64,000 bases of DNA from NCBI RefSeq assembly GCF_030035605.1, contig NZ_CP106736.1, forward strand, positions 4,089,001 through 4,153,000, written 5' to 3'. This document shows positions 49,760 to 58,506 of this stretch, piece after piece. A program made the translations under genes and the position numbers. The notes beneath the pieces were generated by a model. It had not been told where the DNA came from. It did not search any database and saw only the letters and a list, made by a program, of their open reading frames with translations. This DNA is from Silvimonas soli. Its GTDB lineage: Bacteria; Pseudomonadota; Gammaproteobacteria; Burkholderiales; Chitinibacteraceae. Position 1 is the first letter of the stretch. Each line of letters begins with the position of its first letter.

Positions 49760-50826
49760 ACATGTCCTCGATCATTCATCCCACTCCTTCGGTTCACTCA
49801 GCAGGCGCACCACCCATGCCACAAAAACAACAAGAACCGCAGCGCTGGGCATTAACGCTGGCCCGCAACCGTGAAAGCACATTGCTGGTGGTGCTGGTGC
49901 TGTTGATTGTGGGCACCTCGCTGGCCAATCCGGCATTCCTGAGCTGGCATAACGCGCGCGATGTGCTGCTGAACGTGGCCATCACCGCCATCCTTACCGC
50001 TGGCATGACCGTGGTGATGCTGATGCGACATATCGATTTGTCGATCAGCTCCACACTCGGTATCACCGCCTATGCAGTGGGCTCGTTGTTTATCGCGATA
50101 CCGGGTTTGCCGATCCCGCTGGCCGTATTTGCCGGGGTGCTGATCGGGCTGTTTGCCGGGTGTATCAACGGCGCGCTGGTCACGTTAGGCCGGGTGCCAT
50201 CGCTGGTTGCCACGCTGTCTACGCTCTACATCTTTCGCGGCATTGATTATGCGTGGGTCCACGGCGGCCAGATCAACGCCACCAGCTTGCCAGACGCGTT
50301 CTCGCATATCGCCAACGGCAATTTTTTCGGCCTGCCGCTGCTGGTAATCATCGCCGCCGTAGTGCTGATAGCGGTGGGTTATTACCTCAAGTTCTATCGT
50401 GGCGGCCGCGAGTTTTACGCCATCGGCTCCAATCCTGAAGCCGCTACGCTGGCCGGTATCCGCGTGAACAAGCGGGTGTTCAACGGTTTTGCGCTATCTG
50501 GCGCGCTGGCTGGTTTGGCCGGAGTGTTGTGGCTGGCGCGGTTTGGTACGGTGGATGCCAGCACTGGTAAAGGCGTGGAGTTGCAAGTGGTTGCTGCGGC
50601 GGTGGTGGGGAGCGTGGCGATTACCGGTGGTGTGGGCAATGTGTGGGGTGCCACGCTGGGTGCGCTGCTGCTGGGGGTGATCAATATTTCGCTGGTGGTA
50701 TTGCGGGTGTCGTCGTTCTGGCAACTGGCGATCCAGGGCGGGTTGATTGTGCTGGCGATTGTGGGGGATACGTTGTTGTCTCGGCAGATTGCGAAGTGGT
50801 CGGTGAGGAAGCGTGAGCATGCTTGA
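49756..50826 (+). CDS. rhaP: Rhamnose ABC transporter, permease
   Basis: CUT2 permease of 356 residues with 8-10 helices. A polar N-terminal 40 residues (HPTPSVHSAGAPPMPQKQQ) precede the first helix; hallmarks are DLSISSTLGITAYAVGSLF, and the cytoplasmic loop FYRGGREFYAIGSNPEAATLAGI (about 215-237). Start overlaps rhaT by ATGA. The second permease gene is separated by 938 bp of repeats. Confidence 0.92.
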   Translation: MNMSSIIHPTPSVHSAGAPPMPQKQQEPQRWALTLARNRESTLLVVLVLLIVGTSLANPAFLSWHNARDVLLNVAITAILTAGMTVVMLMRHIDLSISSTLGITAYAVGSLFIAIPGLPIPLAVFAGVLIGLFAGCINGALVTLGRVPSLVATLSTLYIFRGIDYAWVHGGQINATSLPDAFSHIANGNFFGLPLLVIIAAVVLIAVGYYLKFYRGGREFYAIGSNPEAATLAGIRVNKRVFNGFALSGALAGLAGVLWLARFGTVDASTGKGVELQVVAAAVVGSVAITGGVGNVWGATLGALLLGVINISLVVLRVSSFWQLAIQGGLIVLAIVGDTLLSRQIAKWSVRKREHA

Positions 50827-50861
50827 GATTGTGGGGCGTAGGGTGGATTCGGCGCGAAGTC

Positions 50862-50954
50862 CGTAGCCCGGATGAAGCTGCCCCTCGGGGGTCCCCCACA
50901 AAGTCGCTGGACGTTGCGTATGACACTTGCAGTGAGGTAGCGGGAATCCGGGGG
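50862..50954. repeat. REP with nested 60-bp element (copy C at 50879-50938)
   Basis: REP starting GTAGCCCGGATGAAGC, split by TGCCCCTCGGGGGTCCCCC..., then resuming CGGGAATCCGGG. It lies 36 bp after rhaP and follows a truncated GTAGGGTGGATT repeat (50838). Confidence 0.8.
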
Positions 50955-50987
50955 CAGGGTGTCAATAAGCTGATAACGCTGACTTGT

Positions 50988-51290
50988 TAGTGCCTTCGGC
51001 ACGGTTTGATTGAGATACCCGGTGGTGACCGGGAGCACGTTTCTTTTCTTTGAGTCGCCAAAGAAAAGAAACCAAAAGAAAGGCGACCCGACAGCGCAAG
51101 CGCAAACGGGGCCCAAGGTCAAAAGCCGTGCCCCTCGGGGGTACCCCCACAATGCCGTTACGCGTATCGGATGCAAGTTGCAGGGGGAAACGAACAGTTT
51201 GTGTATCAGGGTTCTTTTGCGCGGCTCCGCCGTTCCCTCGGTCGGCCGCAGCCTGAGGTCTCCCGCTCTCGGTCGGCGTGGTAAGCATGG
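50988..51290. repeat. Long interspersed repeat, copy 3, with nested 60-bp element (copy D at 51129-51188)
   Basis: Starts TTAGTGCCTTCGGCAC and ends near CTCTCGGTCGGCGTGG, as copies 1 and 2, but is interrupted after GGTCAAAAGCCG by the same 60-bp element found in REP copies. Removing it restores the alignment with copy 1. Confidence 0.85.
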
Positions 51291-51321
51291 ATGATGTGCC
51301 TGGAAGGAACAGCCGATATTA

Positions 51322-51440
51322 GTCCCCCTCTTTTTCAAAGAGGGGTTAGGGGAGATTGGGTTTTGGAGTGGACCAGGCCGCAGTGGTTAATCCCTCATTG
51401 CAGCCATCTCCCCCAGCCCCTCTTCCAGAAGAGGGGAGCT
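51322..51440. repeat. MITE-like element with terminal inverted repeats
   Basis: Ends AGTCCCCCTCTTTTTCAAAG... and (reverse complement) AGCTCCCCTCTTCTGG... are similar over about 37 bp, each containing its own hairpin (CCCCTCTTT/AAAGAGGGG and CCCCTCTT/AAGAGGGG). The middle is about 42 bp without coding capacity. No transposase is near. Confidence 0.7.
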
Positions 51441-51455
51441 AACAGCAAAAGCAAA

Positions 51456-51514
<59 letters not shown>

Positions 51515-51539
51515 TGGCAGAAACCTTTGGCAGTACCAG

Positions 51540-51764
51540 AGTCTCGTCATTCCCGCGAAGGCGGGAATCCAGTGCAACAGTGAACGGTTGTGGTAGCAAC
51601 GAAAAACAATGGGCACTCGCCAACAGACGAAATGCTTTTAACCCCCCGGATGCCACTGCCGAAGGAGTGTCGGGAAATCTTAGGCTCCCGGCCACCGCCG
51701 GGTATGAAAACACCGTGCCGAAGGCACTTAAGAATCACCAGTAGCAGATACACAAAGGCACAAA
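51540..51764. repeat. REP fragments and inverted piece of the long repeat upstream of rhaQ
   Basis: 51546-51571 is the common CATTCCCGCGAAGGCGGGAAT hairpin type. 51688-51737 is an inverted fragment of the first ~50 bp of the long repeat (GTGCCGAAGGCACTTAAG at its end). The 28 bp before rhaQ hold AAAGGC as ribosome-binding site. No gene in 50827-51764. Confidence 0.65.
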
Positions 51765-52772
51765 ATGCTCCAAACCCAAAAACTGCAACGCACCTTCGGC
51801 TGGGAAGGGATGCTCTGCGTGGTGCTGGTTCTCTCGCTTTCGCTGGGCCGTTTGCTGTCGCCAGAGTTCCTGGGCGCAGCCAATGTCTCCAACTTGCTGG
51901 CGGACTTCACCGAAATCGCCCTCATGGCATTGCCCATGACGCTGATCATTGTTGCGGCAGAAATCGACCTGTCGGTCGCGTCAGTCATGGGTATGTCCAG
52001 CAGCCTGATGGGCGTGCTGTGGCATATGGGTTTGCCAATGCCCTTGGTCATTACGCTGGTACTACTTGGCGGCATTGCGGCGGGGTTGTTTAACGGGTTG
52101 GTGATTGTGCGCCTGGGTTTGCCGTCGCTGGCGATCACCATCGGCACCATGGCCATGTTTCGCGGGTTCTCTTATTTGCTGCTGGGCGATCAGGCGATTG
52201 CGGATTTTCCGGCCAATTACACGGCGTTTGGTATTGGTTCGATTGGCGATACCTTTTTGCCGCAGCCGTTTGTACTGGTGATCATCGCCGCGATCCTGTT
52301 CACGGTGTTGCTCCAGTCCACCGCTTTTGGTCGCAGTTTGTATGCCATCGGCAGCAACCAGACTGCTGCGCATTTCTCTGGCATTGATGTCGCCAAAACC
52401 AAGATCAAATTGTTTGTGATGTCCGGGCTGATGAGCGCCATCGCTGGCGTGGTTTATACGCTGCGCTTTTCCAGCGCTCGCGGCGATAACGGTGAAGGCT
52501 TTGAGTTGTCCGTGGTTGCAGCAGTGCTGTTTGGCGGGGTATCGATTTTTGGCGGCAAGGGCTCGCTGGTTGGCGTGTTGTTGTCACTGGTGATTATCGG
52601 CGTGCTGAAAAACGCGCTGACGCTGTACGACGTTTCCAGCGAAGTGCTGACGATTGTCACTGGCTTGCTGTTGTTGTCGTCAGTGCTGGTGCCCAACCTG
52701 GTCCAGCGCGCGAAAGAAATGCGGCAGAAACGGGCGATTGCGGCGCGGGCTGCAGCGGTGATCACACCGTAG
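51765..52772 (+). CDS. rhaQ: Rhamnose ABC transporter, second permease
   Basis: CUT2 permease of 335 residues, paralogous to RhaP (EIDLSVASVMGMSSSLMGVL, FGRSLYAIGSNQTAAHFSGI near 190-210). Two different permeases are typical of the rhamnose importer, which forms a heterodimer. AAAGG precedes the ATG by 6 nt. The 938-bp repeat-rich gap separates it from rhaP; transcription must read through or restart here. Confidence 0.92.
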   Translation: MLQTQKLQRTFGWEGMLCVVLVLSLSLGRLLSPEFLGAANVSNLLADFTEIALMALPMTLIIVAAEIDLSVASVMGMSSSLMGVLWHMGLPMPLVITLVLLGGIAAGLFNGLVIVRLGLPSLAITIGTMAMFRGFSYLLLGDQAIADFPANYTAFGIGSIGDTFLPQPFVLVIIAAILFTVLLQSTAFGRSLYAIGSNQTAAHFSGIDVAKTKIKLFVMSGLMSAIAGVVYTLRFSSARGDNGEGFELSVVAAVLFGGVSIFGGKGSLVGVLLSLVIIGVLKNALTLYDVSSEVLTIVTGLLLLSSVLVPNLVQRAKEMRQKRAIAARAAAVITP

Positions 52773-52806
52773 CCCGGATTCCCGCCTGCGGCTCCATCCG
52801 GGCTAC
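52769..52806. repeat. Single palindromic REP
   Basis: GTAGCCCGGAT and ATCCGGGCTAC form a perfect 11-bp stem around the REP core, starting within the last codons of rhaQ. A second small hairpin (GGCGGGT/ACCCGCC) follows at about 52821. No gene between rhaQ and rhaS. Confidence 0.8.
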
Positions 52807-52953
52807 GGGACACGTTGTAGGGCGGGTGCAACCCGCCATGCAGGCACCACAAAGAACAAGCAGTAAAAAACTCAAGGCCGGAACAAGGCTGGGGGTAGTA
52901 CCCAAAAACCACGGTCGGCATTTTTGACCGCACCACTGACGAGGAGTCGACTC

Positions 52954-53955
52954 ATGCGTAGAAACATCAAGTTGCTTGCAGTACCGGCACTACTGGCGGC
53001 GTTGCTGTGTGCCACAGCGTTTGGCGCAGGTCTGAAAAAGGATCTCAAGATTGCGTTCCTGCCCAAACAGATCAACAACCCGTATGAAGTGATTGCCGAT
53101 AACGGCGGTCTGGAAGCCATCAAGGAGATGGGCGGGATCGGCAAGGTGGTCGGGCCGTCCGATGCGGGTGCGTCTTCACAGGTGTCGTATATCAACACGC
53201 TGATTACGCAAAAGCAGAATGCCATCGTGATCGCTGCCAATGATGCCAACGCTGTAGTGCCTTATCTGAAAAAGGCCCAAGCCCAGGGTATCAAAGTAGT
53301 GACGTTTGATTCGGACACCGCGCCAGAAGGCCGCACGCTGTTTATCAACCAGGCCGATAGCGAATCCATTGGCCGTGGCCAGATTCAGTTGCTGTCCAAG
53401 CTGATTGGTGGCGAAGGCGAATTTGCCGTGCTGTCGGCCACACCGAACGCCACTAACCAGAATACCTGGATCAAGTGGATGGAAGAGGAACTGAAAAAGC
53501 CGGAATACGCCAAGATCAAGCTGGTGAAAGTGGCCTACGGTAACGACGACGACCAAAAGTCCTTCGTCGAAACCCAAGGTCTGCTGCAAGCGTATCCAAA
53601 CCTGAAAGCGATTGTGGCGCCAACCACCGTGGGCATCTCCGCCGCCGCGCGTTATATCTCCACTTCGCCCAAGAAAGGCACGTTTGTGGTGACTGGTCTG
53701 GGTACGCCTAACCAGATGCGCGCCTTCGTGAAGAACGGCACAGTGAAAGCGTTCCAGTTGTGGGACCCGGGTGCTTTGGGTTACCTGGCTGCTTACGCTG
53801 CGGCTAACCTGGCTTCGGGCACCATCACCGGCAAGGAAGGCGATACCTTTGAAGCTGGCAAGTTGGGTAAACGCACCGTCGGCAAGAGCGGCGAGGTCAT
53901 TCTTGGACCACCGACCACGTTTGATGCATCCAATATTGATAACTTCAACTTCTGA
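52954..53955 (+). CDS. rhaS: Rhamnose ABC transporter, periplasmic binding protein
   Basis: Periplasmic type I sugar-binding protein of 333 residues. GAGGAG precedes the ATG at 52954. Signal peptide ends near ATAFGAG; mature protein KIAFLPKQINNPYEVIADNG, then DAGASSQVSYINTLITQKQNAIVIAAND, VVTFDSDTAPEGRTLFINQA and a C-terminal GKRTVGKSGEVILGPPTTF, the pattern of RhaS-type binding proteins. Last gene of the rhamnose locus; being last is unusual since binding-protein genes usually come first, but the REP-rich gap may supply separate expression. Confidence 0.92.
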   Translation: MRRNIKLLAVPALLAALLCATAFGAGLKKDLKIAFLPKQINNPYEVIADNGGLEAIKEMGGIGKVVGPSDAGASSQVSYINTLITQKQNAIVIAANDANAVVPYLKKAQAQGIKVVTFDSDTAPEGRTLFINQADSESIGRGQIQLLSKLIGGEGEFAVLSATPNATNQNTWIKWMEEELKKPEYAKIKLVKVAYGNDDDQKSFVETQGLLQAYPNLKAIVAPTTVGISAAARYISTSPKKGTFVVTGLGTPNQMRAFVKNGTVKAFQLWDPGALGYLAAYAAANLASGTITGKEGDTFEAGKLGKRTVGKSGEVILGPPTTFDASNIDNFNF

Positions 53956-54045
53956 TTGATGTGAGAACGAGCGGATTCAGCTTGCGGGCTGCCATCTGAA
54001 CTGAGCCGCCGTGTTCTTGGTACAAAACCATCAAACATCAAAGTA

Positions 54046-54834
54046 TCAAACCCGTTGGGCCAGTGCTGCCGTCTTCTTCAACTCTGGCGGTACCTGGCCC
54101 AACAGCTCACTTTTCACCGCGAGGAAGTCGGCGTTTTGCGTCCACGCATACACCGTGATTTTGGTGCCAATATCGGTAAAGTCAGACACGACCACGTTCG
54201 GCGCCGGTTCGGCCAAAATGCGCGAATCCGCTTCAATCAACGAGCGCAGCTTGTCGATGGCGGTCGAGACTTCGGTATGCGGCACCACCATGCTGGCGTC
54301 GATGCGGCGGGTGGCGTTGACCGTGTAATTGGTAATGGCACTGCTCCACAACTGGCTGTTCGGCACAAACATGCCTTGGCCGTCGGGTTTGGTCAGTCGC
54401 GTATAAAACAGGCTGATTTCTTTGACCGACCCGGCGACGGTGCCACTGCCTTCAATGTAATCGCCTACCCGAAACGGGCGCAGCAGCAAAATCATGAAAC
54501 CCGCGGCGATGTTCTGCAGCGTGCCTTGCAGCGCCAGGCCAATTGCCAAACCCGCCGCACCCAAAGCCGCGACGATGCTGGTGGTGCGCACGCCAAAGCG
54601 ATCCAGCGCAGCAGTCAGCGCGATCAGGCGGATGGCCCACATCACAATACTGGTCAAGATCGGGCGAATGGTGACGTCGGCGCTGGTTTTGGCCAGCGAG
54701 CGCATCAACAGCGCGCTAAGGCGGTTAGACAACCACCAGCCAATAATCAGAATCAGCGCGGCCAGCATGGCGTCCACGCCAAAGTTCATCAAGTTACGCA
54801 ATACCCATTCCGAAGTGATCTGCATGGTTGGCAT
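54046..54834 (-). CDS. mscS: Small-conductance mechanosensitive channel (MscS)
   Basis: MscS channel of 262 residues, a typical length. Three N-terminal helices (about 18-40, 57-78 and 84-112); the pore helix TM3 reads AALGAAGLAIGLALQGTLQN and continues IAAGFMILLLRPFRVGDYIE, as in E. coli MscS, followed by the beta domain (about 120-175) and the C-terminal alpha/beta domain. Releases solutes on hypo-osmotic shock. Convergent with rhaS (90 bp). An in-frame ATG at 54825 is an alternative start. Confidence 0.93.
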   Translation of the reverse strand: MPTMQITSEWVLRNLMNFGVDAMLAALILIIGWWLSNRLSALLMRSLAKTSADVTIRPILTSIVMWAIRLIALTAALDRFGVRTTSIVAALGAAGLAIGLALQGTLQNIAAGFMILLLRPFRVGDYIEGSGTVAGSVKEISLFYTRLTKPDGQGMFVPNSQLWSSAITNYTVNATRRIDASMVVPHTEVSTAIDKLRSLIEADSRILAEPAPNVVVSDFTDIGTKITVYAWTQNADFLAVKSELLGQVPPELKKTAALAQRV

Positions 54835-55078
54835 GGGGTTCTCCTGTTCAAAGTTATCGATGTTTTATATAGGCAACCCGTACGGGTTTTCCGGGTTGCG
54901 TCCGCTGATTTGATGCGGACAATCACTAGTACGACTGACATCGCCGCTTCATGTTCCGCTCGTGGCAAAAACCCGCAGCGCAGCCTGGTGGCAGATTAAG
55001 CCACATACGTTTACGAATATCCGTTGTTGTTACCGGCGCACCGCCTGCAAGCGGTGTACTCAACCAGGACTGTGACGC

Positions 55079-55831
55079 ATGCGAGTTGCCTTGTTTGTAC
55101 CGTGTTTTATCGATTCGTTTTTCCCGGAAGTGGGCGTCGCCACACTTGAATTGCTGGAGCGGCTGGGCTGTGAGGTGGTTTATCCATTCGATCAGACCTG
55201 TTGCGGCCAGCCCATGGGCAACAGCGGTTGTGAAACCGATGCCCGCGCCGCCGAGGCACTGTTTGTGCGCAACTTTGCCGATTACGACTACGTGGTTTCG
55301 CCCAGCGGCAGTTGCGTGCACCACGTGCGCGATCACCTCACCGCCGTGGAACAAGACAGCACTACCCGCAAAGTGCGGGCGTCTACTTATGAACTGGTGG
55401 AGTTTTTGCACGATATCCTGCAAGTGCGGCAGTTTCCGTGGGCCGAATTTCCGCACAAGGTGGGATTGCATAACAGTTGCGGTACTTTGCGGCGGCTGGG
55501 CCATGCCAAGCCGAGCGAACTGAACGTACCCGACTGGTCCAAACCGCTGGATTTGCTGCGCGGTGTCAAAGGCATTGAGTTGGTCATGCCACAGCGTCCG
55601 GATGAATGCTGTGGCTTTGGTGGCACCTTTTGTGTGACCGAAGAACCGGTTTCCGCCCGCATGGGTTACGACAAAGTGCGTGATCATTCCGGCGCAGGCG
55701 CCGAATATATTGTGTCGGCGGATATGTCCTGTTTGATGCATCAAAAGGGTTGTGCCGAACGCTTGAGCCTGCCGCTCAAATTCATCCACATCGCGCAAAT
55801 TCTCAACGGTGATCAGGGAGAAATGGCATGA
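55079..55831 (+). CDS. lutA: L-lactate utilization protein LutA (cysteine-rich CCG domain)
   Basis: Iron-sulfur protein of 250 residues, subunit of the LutABC L-lactate dehydrogenase. Two CCG-type clusters: Cys41-Cys42 (TCCGQPMGN) with further Cys, and Cys177-Cys178 (DECCGFGGTF). These CCG motifs bind a noncubane [4Fe-4S] in related heterodisulfide reductases. Operon lutABC with ATGA overlaps at both junctions. It lies next to the rhamnose locus that would produce L-lactate. A hairpin (GTCCGC/GCGGAC) around 54900 in the upstream 244-bp gap may be regulatory; no other feature is seen there. Confidence 0.93.
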   Translation: MRVALFVPCFIDSFFPEVGVATLELLERLGCEVVYPFDQTCCGQPMGNSGCETDARAAEALFVRNFADYDYVVSPSGSCVHHVRDHLTAVEQDSTTRKVRASTYELVEFLHDILQVRQFPWAEFPHKVGLHNSCGTLRRLGHAKPSELNVPDWSKPLDLLRGVKGIELVMPQRPDECCGFGGTFCVTEEPVSARMGYDKVRDHSGAGAEYIVSADMSCLMHQKGCAERLSLPLKFIHIAQILNGDQGEMA

Positions 55832-57249
55832 GCGCGGTATTGGGTAAAAAGGTGGGCAAAAAGAGCGTCGATCACGTCAAGATATCGCGCGAGTTCATCG
55901 CCGATGAGCCGCACATTGCGTTCCACGACAAGCGTCTGTGGACACTGCGCACGCTGCGCGATGGCCAGGCCAATGCCATCCCGGAATGGGAAGAACTGCG
56001 CGTGCTGGCCTCTGGCATCAAAGAACACACGCTGACGCATCTGGCCGATTACCTGGAAGAGTTCGAGCGCAACGCCACCGCCAATGGCGTGACGGTGCAT
56101 TGGGCCAAAGATGCGGCGGAACACAATCGCATCGTGCACGAGATTCTGGCCACCAGAAACGTCGATACGCTGGTGAAGAGTAAATCCATGCTCACCGAAG
56201 AATGCGACATGCGCCCGTACTTGGAAGCGCGCGGCATTACGGTGGTGGAGACTGACCTCGGCGAGCGCATTCAGCAACTGGATGACGAGCCGCCAACCCA
56301 CATCGTCGTGCCTGCCGTGCACAAACTGGCGACCGATGTCGCTGAAGTGTTCGCCGATACCATCGGCACGGATCGCAACAATGCCGATCCGCACTATCTG
56401 GCCGAAGGCATGCGCCAGGACACGCGGCCGTATTTTTTGAAAGCCGGTGCGGGCATGACTGGCGCCAACTTTGCCATCGCGGAAACCGGCACTGTGGTCA
56501 CCTGTACCAACGAAGGCAACGCGGATTTGTCTGGCAACGTACCACCGCTGTATATCGCCAGCATCGGCATCGAAAAGATCATTCCCAAGATGGAACACCT
56601 GGGCGTGTTTATCCGCATGCTGTCGCGCAGCGCGCTGGGCTCGCCGATTACCCAATATACCTCGCATTTTCGCGGCCCAAGAGACGGCGGCGAATCGCAT
56701 TACATTCTGGTGGATAACGGGCGCAGCGAGCGGCTTGCGATGGATGACTTCTGGTATTCGCTCAAGTGCATTCGCTGTGGTGCCTGCATGAATACCTGCC
56801 CGGTGTACCGGCGCAGTGGCGGGCTCAGTTATGGCGGCGTTTACGCCGGGCCGATTGGGGCGATCATCAATCCGACGTTTGATCTGAAAAAATATTCCGC
56901 GCTGCCGTTTGCCAGCACGCTCAATGGCAGTTGCACCAATGTTTGCCCGGTGAAGATCAATATCCACGAGCAAATCTACAAATGGCGGCAGATTGTGGTG
57001 GAGCAGGGCGAAGTGTCGTTTGTGAAAAAAGAAGCAATGAAAATGGCTGGCAAGGTGTTGGCTGATCCCAAGCGCTATCGGCAGTGGACGGCAGGCACCA
57101 ACAAAGCACTGGCCGGTCTGCCACGTTCATTTCTCTACAACCCGTTCAATGCCTGGGGCAAACAGCGTGAACTGCCAGAACCACCCAAACAGACTTTCCA
57201 CCAGTGGTATGCCGCCAATCGCCAAGCCAAAGAGGAGGACGAACAATGA
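55828..57249 (+). CDS. lutB: L-lactate utilization protein LutB (iron-sulfur)
   Basis: Protein of 473 residues with an N-terminal LUD domain (about 65-300; GAGMTGANFAIAETGTVV, and VVPAVHKLATDVAEVFADT) and two ferredoxin-type motifs, CIRCGACMNTCPVYRR (about 312-327) and CTNVCPVKINIHEQ (about 371), then a C-terminal helical tail. Electron-transferring subunit of the lactate oxidase complex. Starts ATGA-overlapping lutA and ends overlapping lutC. Confidence 0.95.
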   Translation: MSAVLGKKVGKKSVDHVKISREFIADEPHIAFHDKRLWTLRTLRDGQANAIPEWEELRVLASGIKEHTLTHLADYLEEFERNATANGVTVHWAKDAAEHNRIVHEILATRNVDTLVKSKSMLTEECDMRPYLEARGITVVETDLGERIQQLDDEPPTHIVVPAVHKLATDVAEVFADTIGTDRNNADPHYLAEGMRQDTRPYFLKAGAGMTGANFAIAETGTVVTCTNEGNADLSGNVPPLYIASIGIEKIIPKMEHLGVFIRMLSRSALGSPITQYTSHFRGPRDGGESHYILVDNGRSERLAMDDFWYSLKCIRCGACMNTCPVYRRSGGLSYGGVYAGPIGAIINPTFDLKKYSALPFASTLNGSCTNVCPVKINIHEQIYKWRQIVVEQGEVSFVKKEAMKMAGKVLADPKRYRQWTAGTNKALAGLPRSFLYNPFNAWGKQRELPEPPKQTFHQWYAANRQAKEEDEQ

Positions 57250-57818
57250 GCAGCCGTGACGCAATTCTGGGTGCTCTGCGCGCTGCCGGGCGCACGTCAA
57301 CGCCGTTGCCCGACGTGCCATTGTTTGATGCAGACCTGCCGCCCGCGTTTGAGCAATTCAAACTGGGGTTGGCGAAGATGGGCGGCCAATGGCTGGGCGC
57401 GCCTGCCAACCTCGATGGCTGGATTGCCACGCGCTTTCCCGACGCCAAAGTCATCTGCTCGGCCGTACCGGAGACCGACGGCACACGGCGGATTGAAACG
57501 GTGACTGAACCGGCCACGCTCTATGACGTAGACGTTGGCATCGTACGGGCACGCTTTGGCGTGGCGGAGACCGGGTCGGTGTGGTTGTCGGAAGACGAAT
57601 ACAAGGTGAATGCACTGGGTTACCTGGCGCAACATCTGATCGTGCTGCTCGACCCGGCCAGCATTGTGCCGAATCTGCATCACGCCTATCACCAGCGCGG
57701 GTTTCATGTGGCGCGCTATTGCGTATTGATGACCGGGCCATCGGCCACGGCAGATATAGAAGGTGTGCTGATTCGCGGTGCGCAGGGTGTGCGGAGTTTG
57801 ACGGTGATCGGGATGTAG
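57246..57818 (+). CDS. lutC: L-lactate utilization protein LutC (LUD domain)
   Basis: LUD-domain protein of 190 residues; GAGGAGG precedes the ATG at 57246, which overlaps the lutB stop. Motifs SSRDAILGALRAAGR at the N-terminus, VGIVRARFGVAETGSVWLSEDEY (about 99-121), HLIVLLDPASIV and MTGPSATADIEGVLIRGAQGV (about 163-183). Third subunit, required for L-lactate oxidation. The gene ends 14 bp from a convergent acetyltransferase gene with no terminator visible. Confidence 0.94.
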   Translation: MSSRDAILGALRAAGRTSTPLPDVPLFDADLPPAFEQFKLGLAKMGGQWLGAPANLDGWIATRFPDAKVICSAVPETDGTRRIETVTEPATLYDVDVGIVRARFGVAETGSVWLSEDEYKVNALGYLAQHLIVLLDPASIVPNLHHAYHQRGFHVARYCVLMTGPSATADIEGVLIRGAQGVRSLTVIGM

Positions 57819-57832
57819 CGTTTCGTCGGGAT

Positions 57833-58336
57833 TTAAAGCCGCAGTATCGCCATTTCTTCATCGTAAAACTGGCCGTTGACCAGAATGGCATCCGGCTCGC
57901 AGCCATAGGCGACAAAGCCCAGATGCGTGTAGAGGGCTTTGGCGGGCAGATTGTCAGTGCGCACGTTGAGCAACAATTGCCGCACGCCGGTAGTCTCGCG
58001 CGCCGTACGGATGGCTTCTTGCATCAAGGCTTTGGCATAGCCCTGACCACGCGCGGCGGCGGCGACAAATACGCCAACGACCAGCATCTTGTGCGCCAGT
58101 TTGCGGCGTTGGTCGTGCAGCAAGCCGACAATGCCGACCAGCGCGTCATTATCAAACGCGCCCAATACCTGGTTCGGGCCGTCGGGTGCCAGACGTCGTT
58201 CCAGTTCGGTGGGGGTTAGCGTAGTAAGTTCTTCTTCCACTGTGGGCATGAACGAGGTGGGCGAGTCGGCCAGAGCAGCAAGGCGCAATGCGCGATAAGC
58301 GTGCGCATCGGCGGGGAGCAAACGACGGATGTACAT
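57833..58336 (-). CDS. GNAT-family N-acetyltransferase
   Basis: Acetyltransferase of 167 residues. The ATG at 58336 (MYIRRLLPADAHAYRALRL) is preferred over the extension to 58408. Acetyl-CoA binding motif A VVGVFVAAAARGQGYAKALM (R/Q-x-x-G-x-G/A, about 100-112) and the C-terminal NLPAKALYTHLGFVAYG (about 133-149) are characteristic. The substrate is unknown; it may be a small molecule or ribosomal protein. Convergent with lutC. Confidence 0.87.
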   Translation of the reverse strand: MYIRRLLPADAHAYRALRLAALADSPTSFMPTVEEELTTLTPTELERRLAPDGPNQVLGAFDNDALVGIVGLLHDQRRKLAHKMLVVGVFVAAAARGQGYAKALMQEAIRTARETTGVRQLLLNVRTDNLPAKALYTHLGFVAYGCEPDAILVNGQFYDEEMAILRL

Positions 58337-58454
58337 GGCTTGGCATAAATGAATACGGTCGGTTAGCCTCGCATGCCTGAGCCAGGTCTGGCAAGTCTGA
58401 TCGACCACACCTCGCTACGTGTACGCACGTTCACTTCATGCATGGCGGATGTTC

Positions 58455-58489
58455 AAAACAAAACCCGGCCTGCGCCGGGTTTTGTTTTT
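58455..58489 (-). terminator. Rho-independent terminator
   Basis: A 15-bp stem: AAAACAAAACCCGGC (58455-58469) with GCCGGGTTTTGTTTT (58474-58488) around CTGC. It serves the minus-strand TPR/Gly-rich gene and could also stop plus-strand transcription. Confidence 0.9.
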
Positions 58490-58506
58490 GTCGCAGGCAA
58501 ACCGGT

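Noticed and set aside
54055..54999. 314-codon plus-strand frame opposite the mscS gene
   Set aside because: Antisense to a clear MscS gene with canonical pore helix; Gln/Arg-rich shadow composition.
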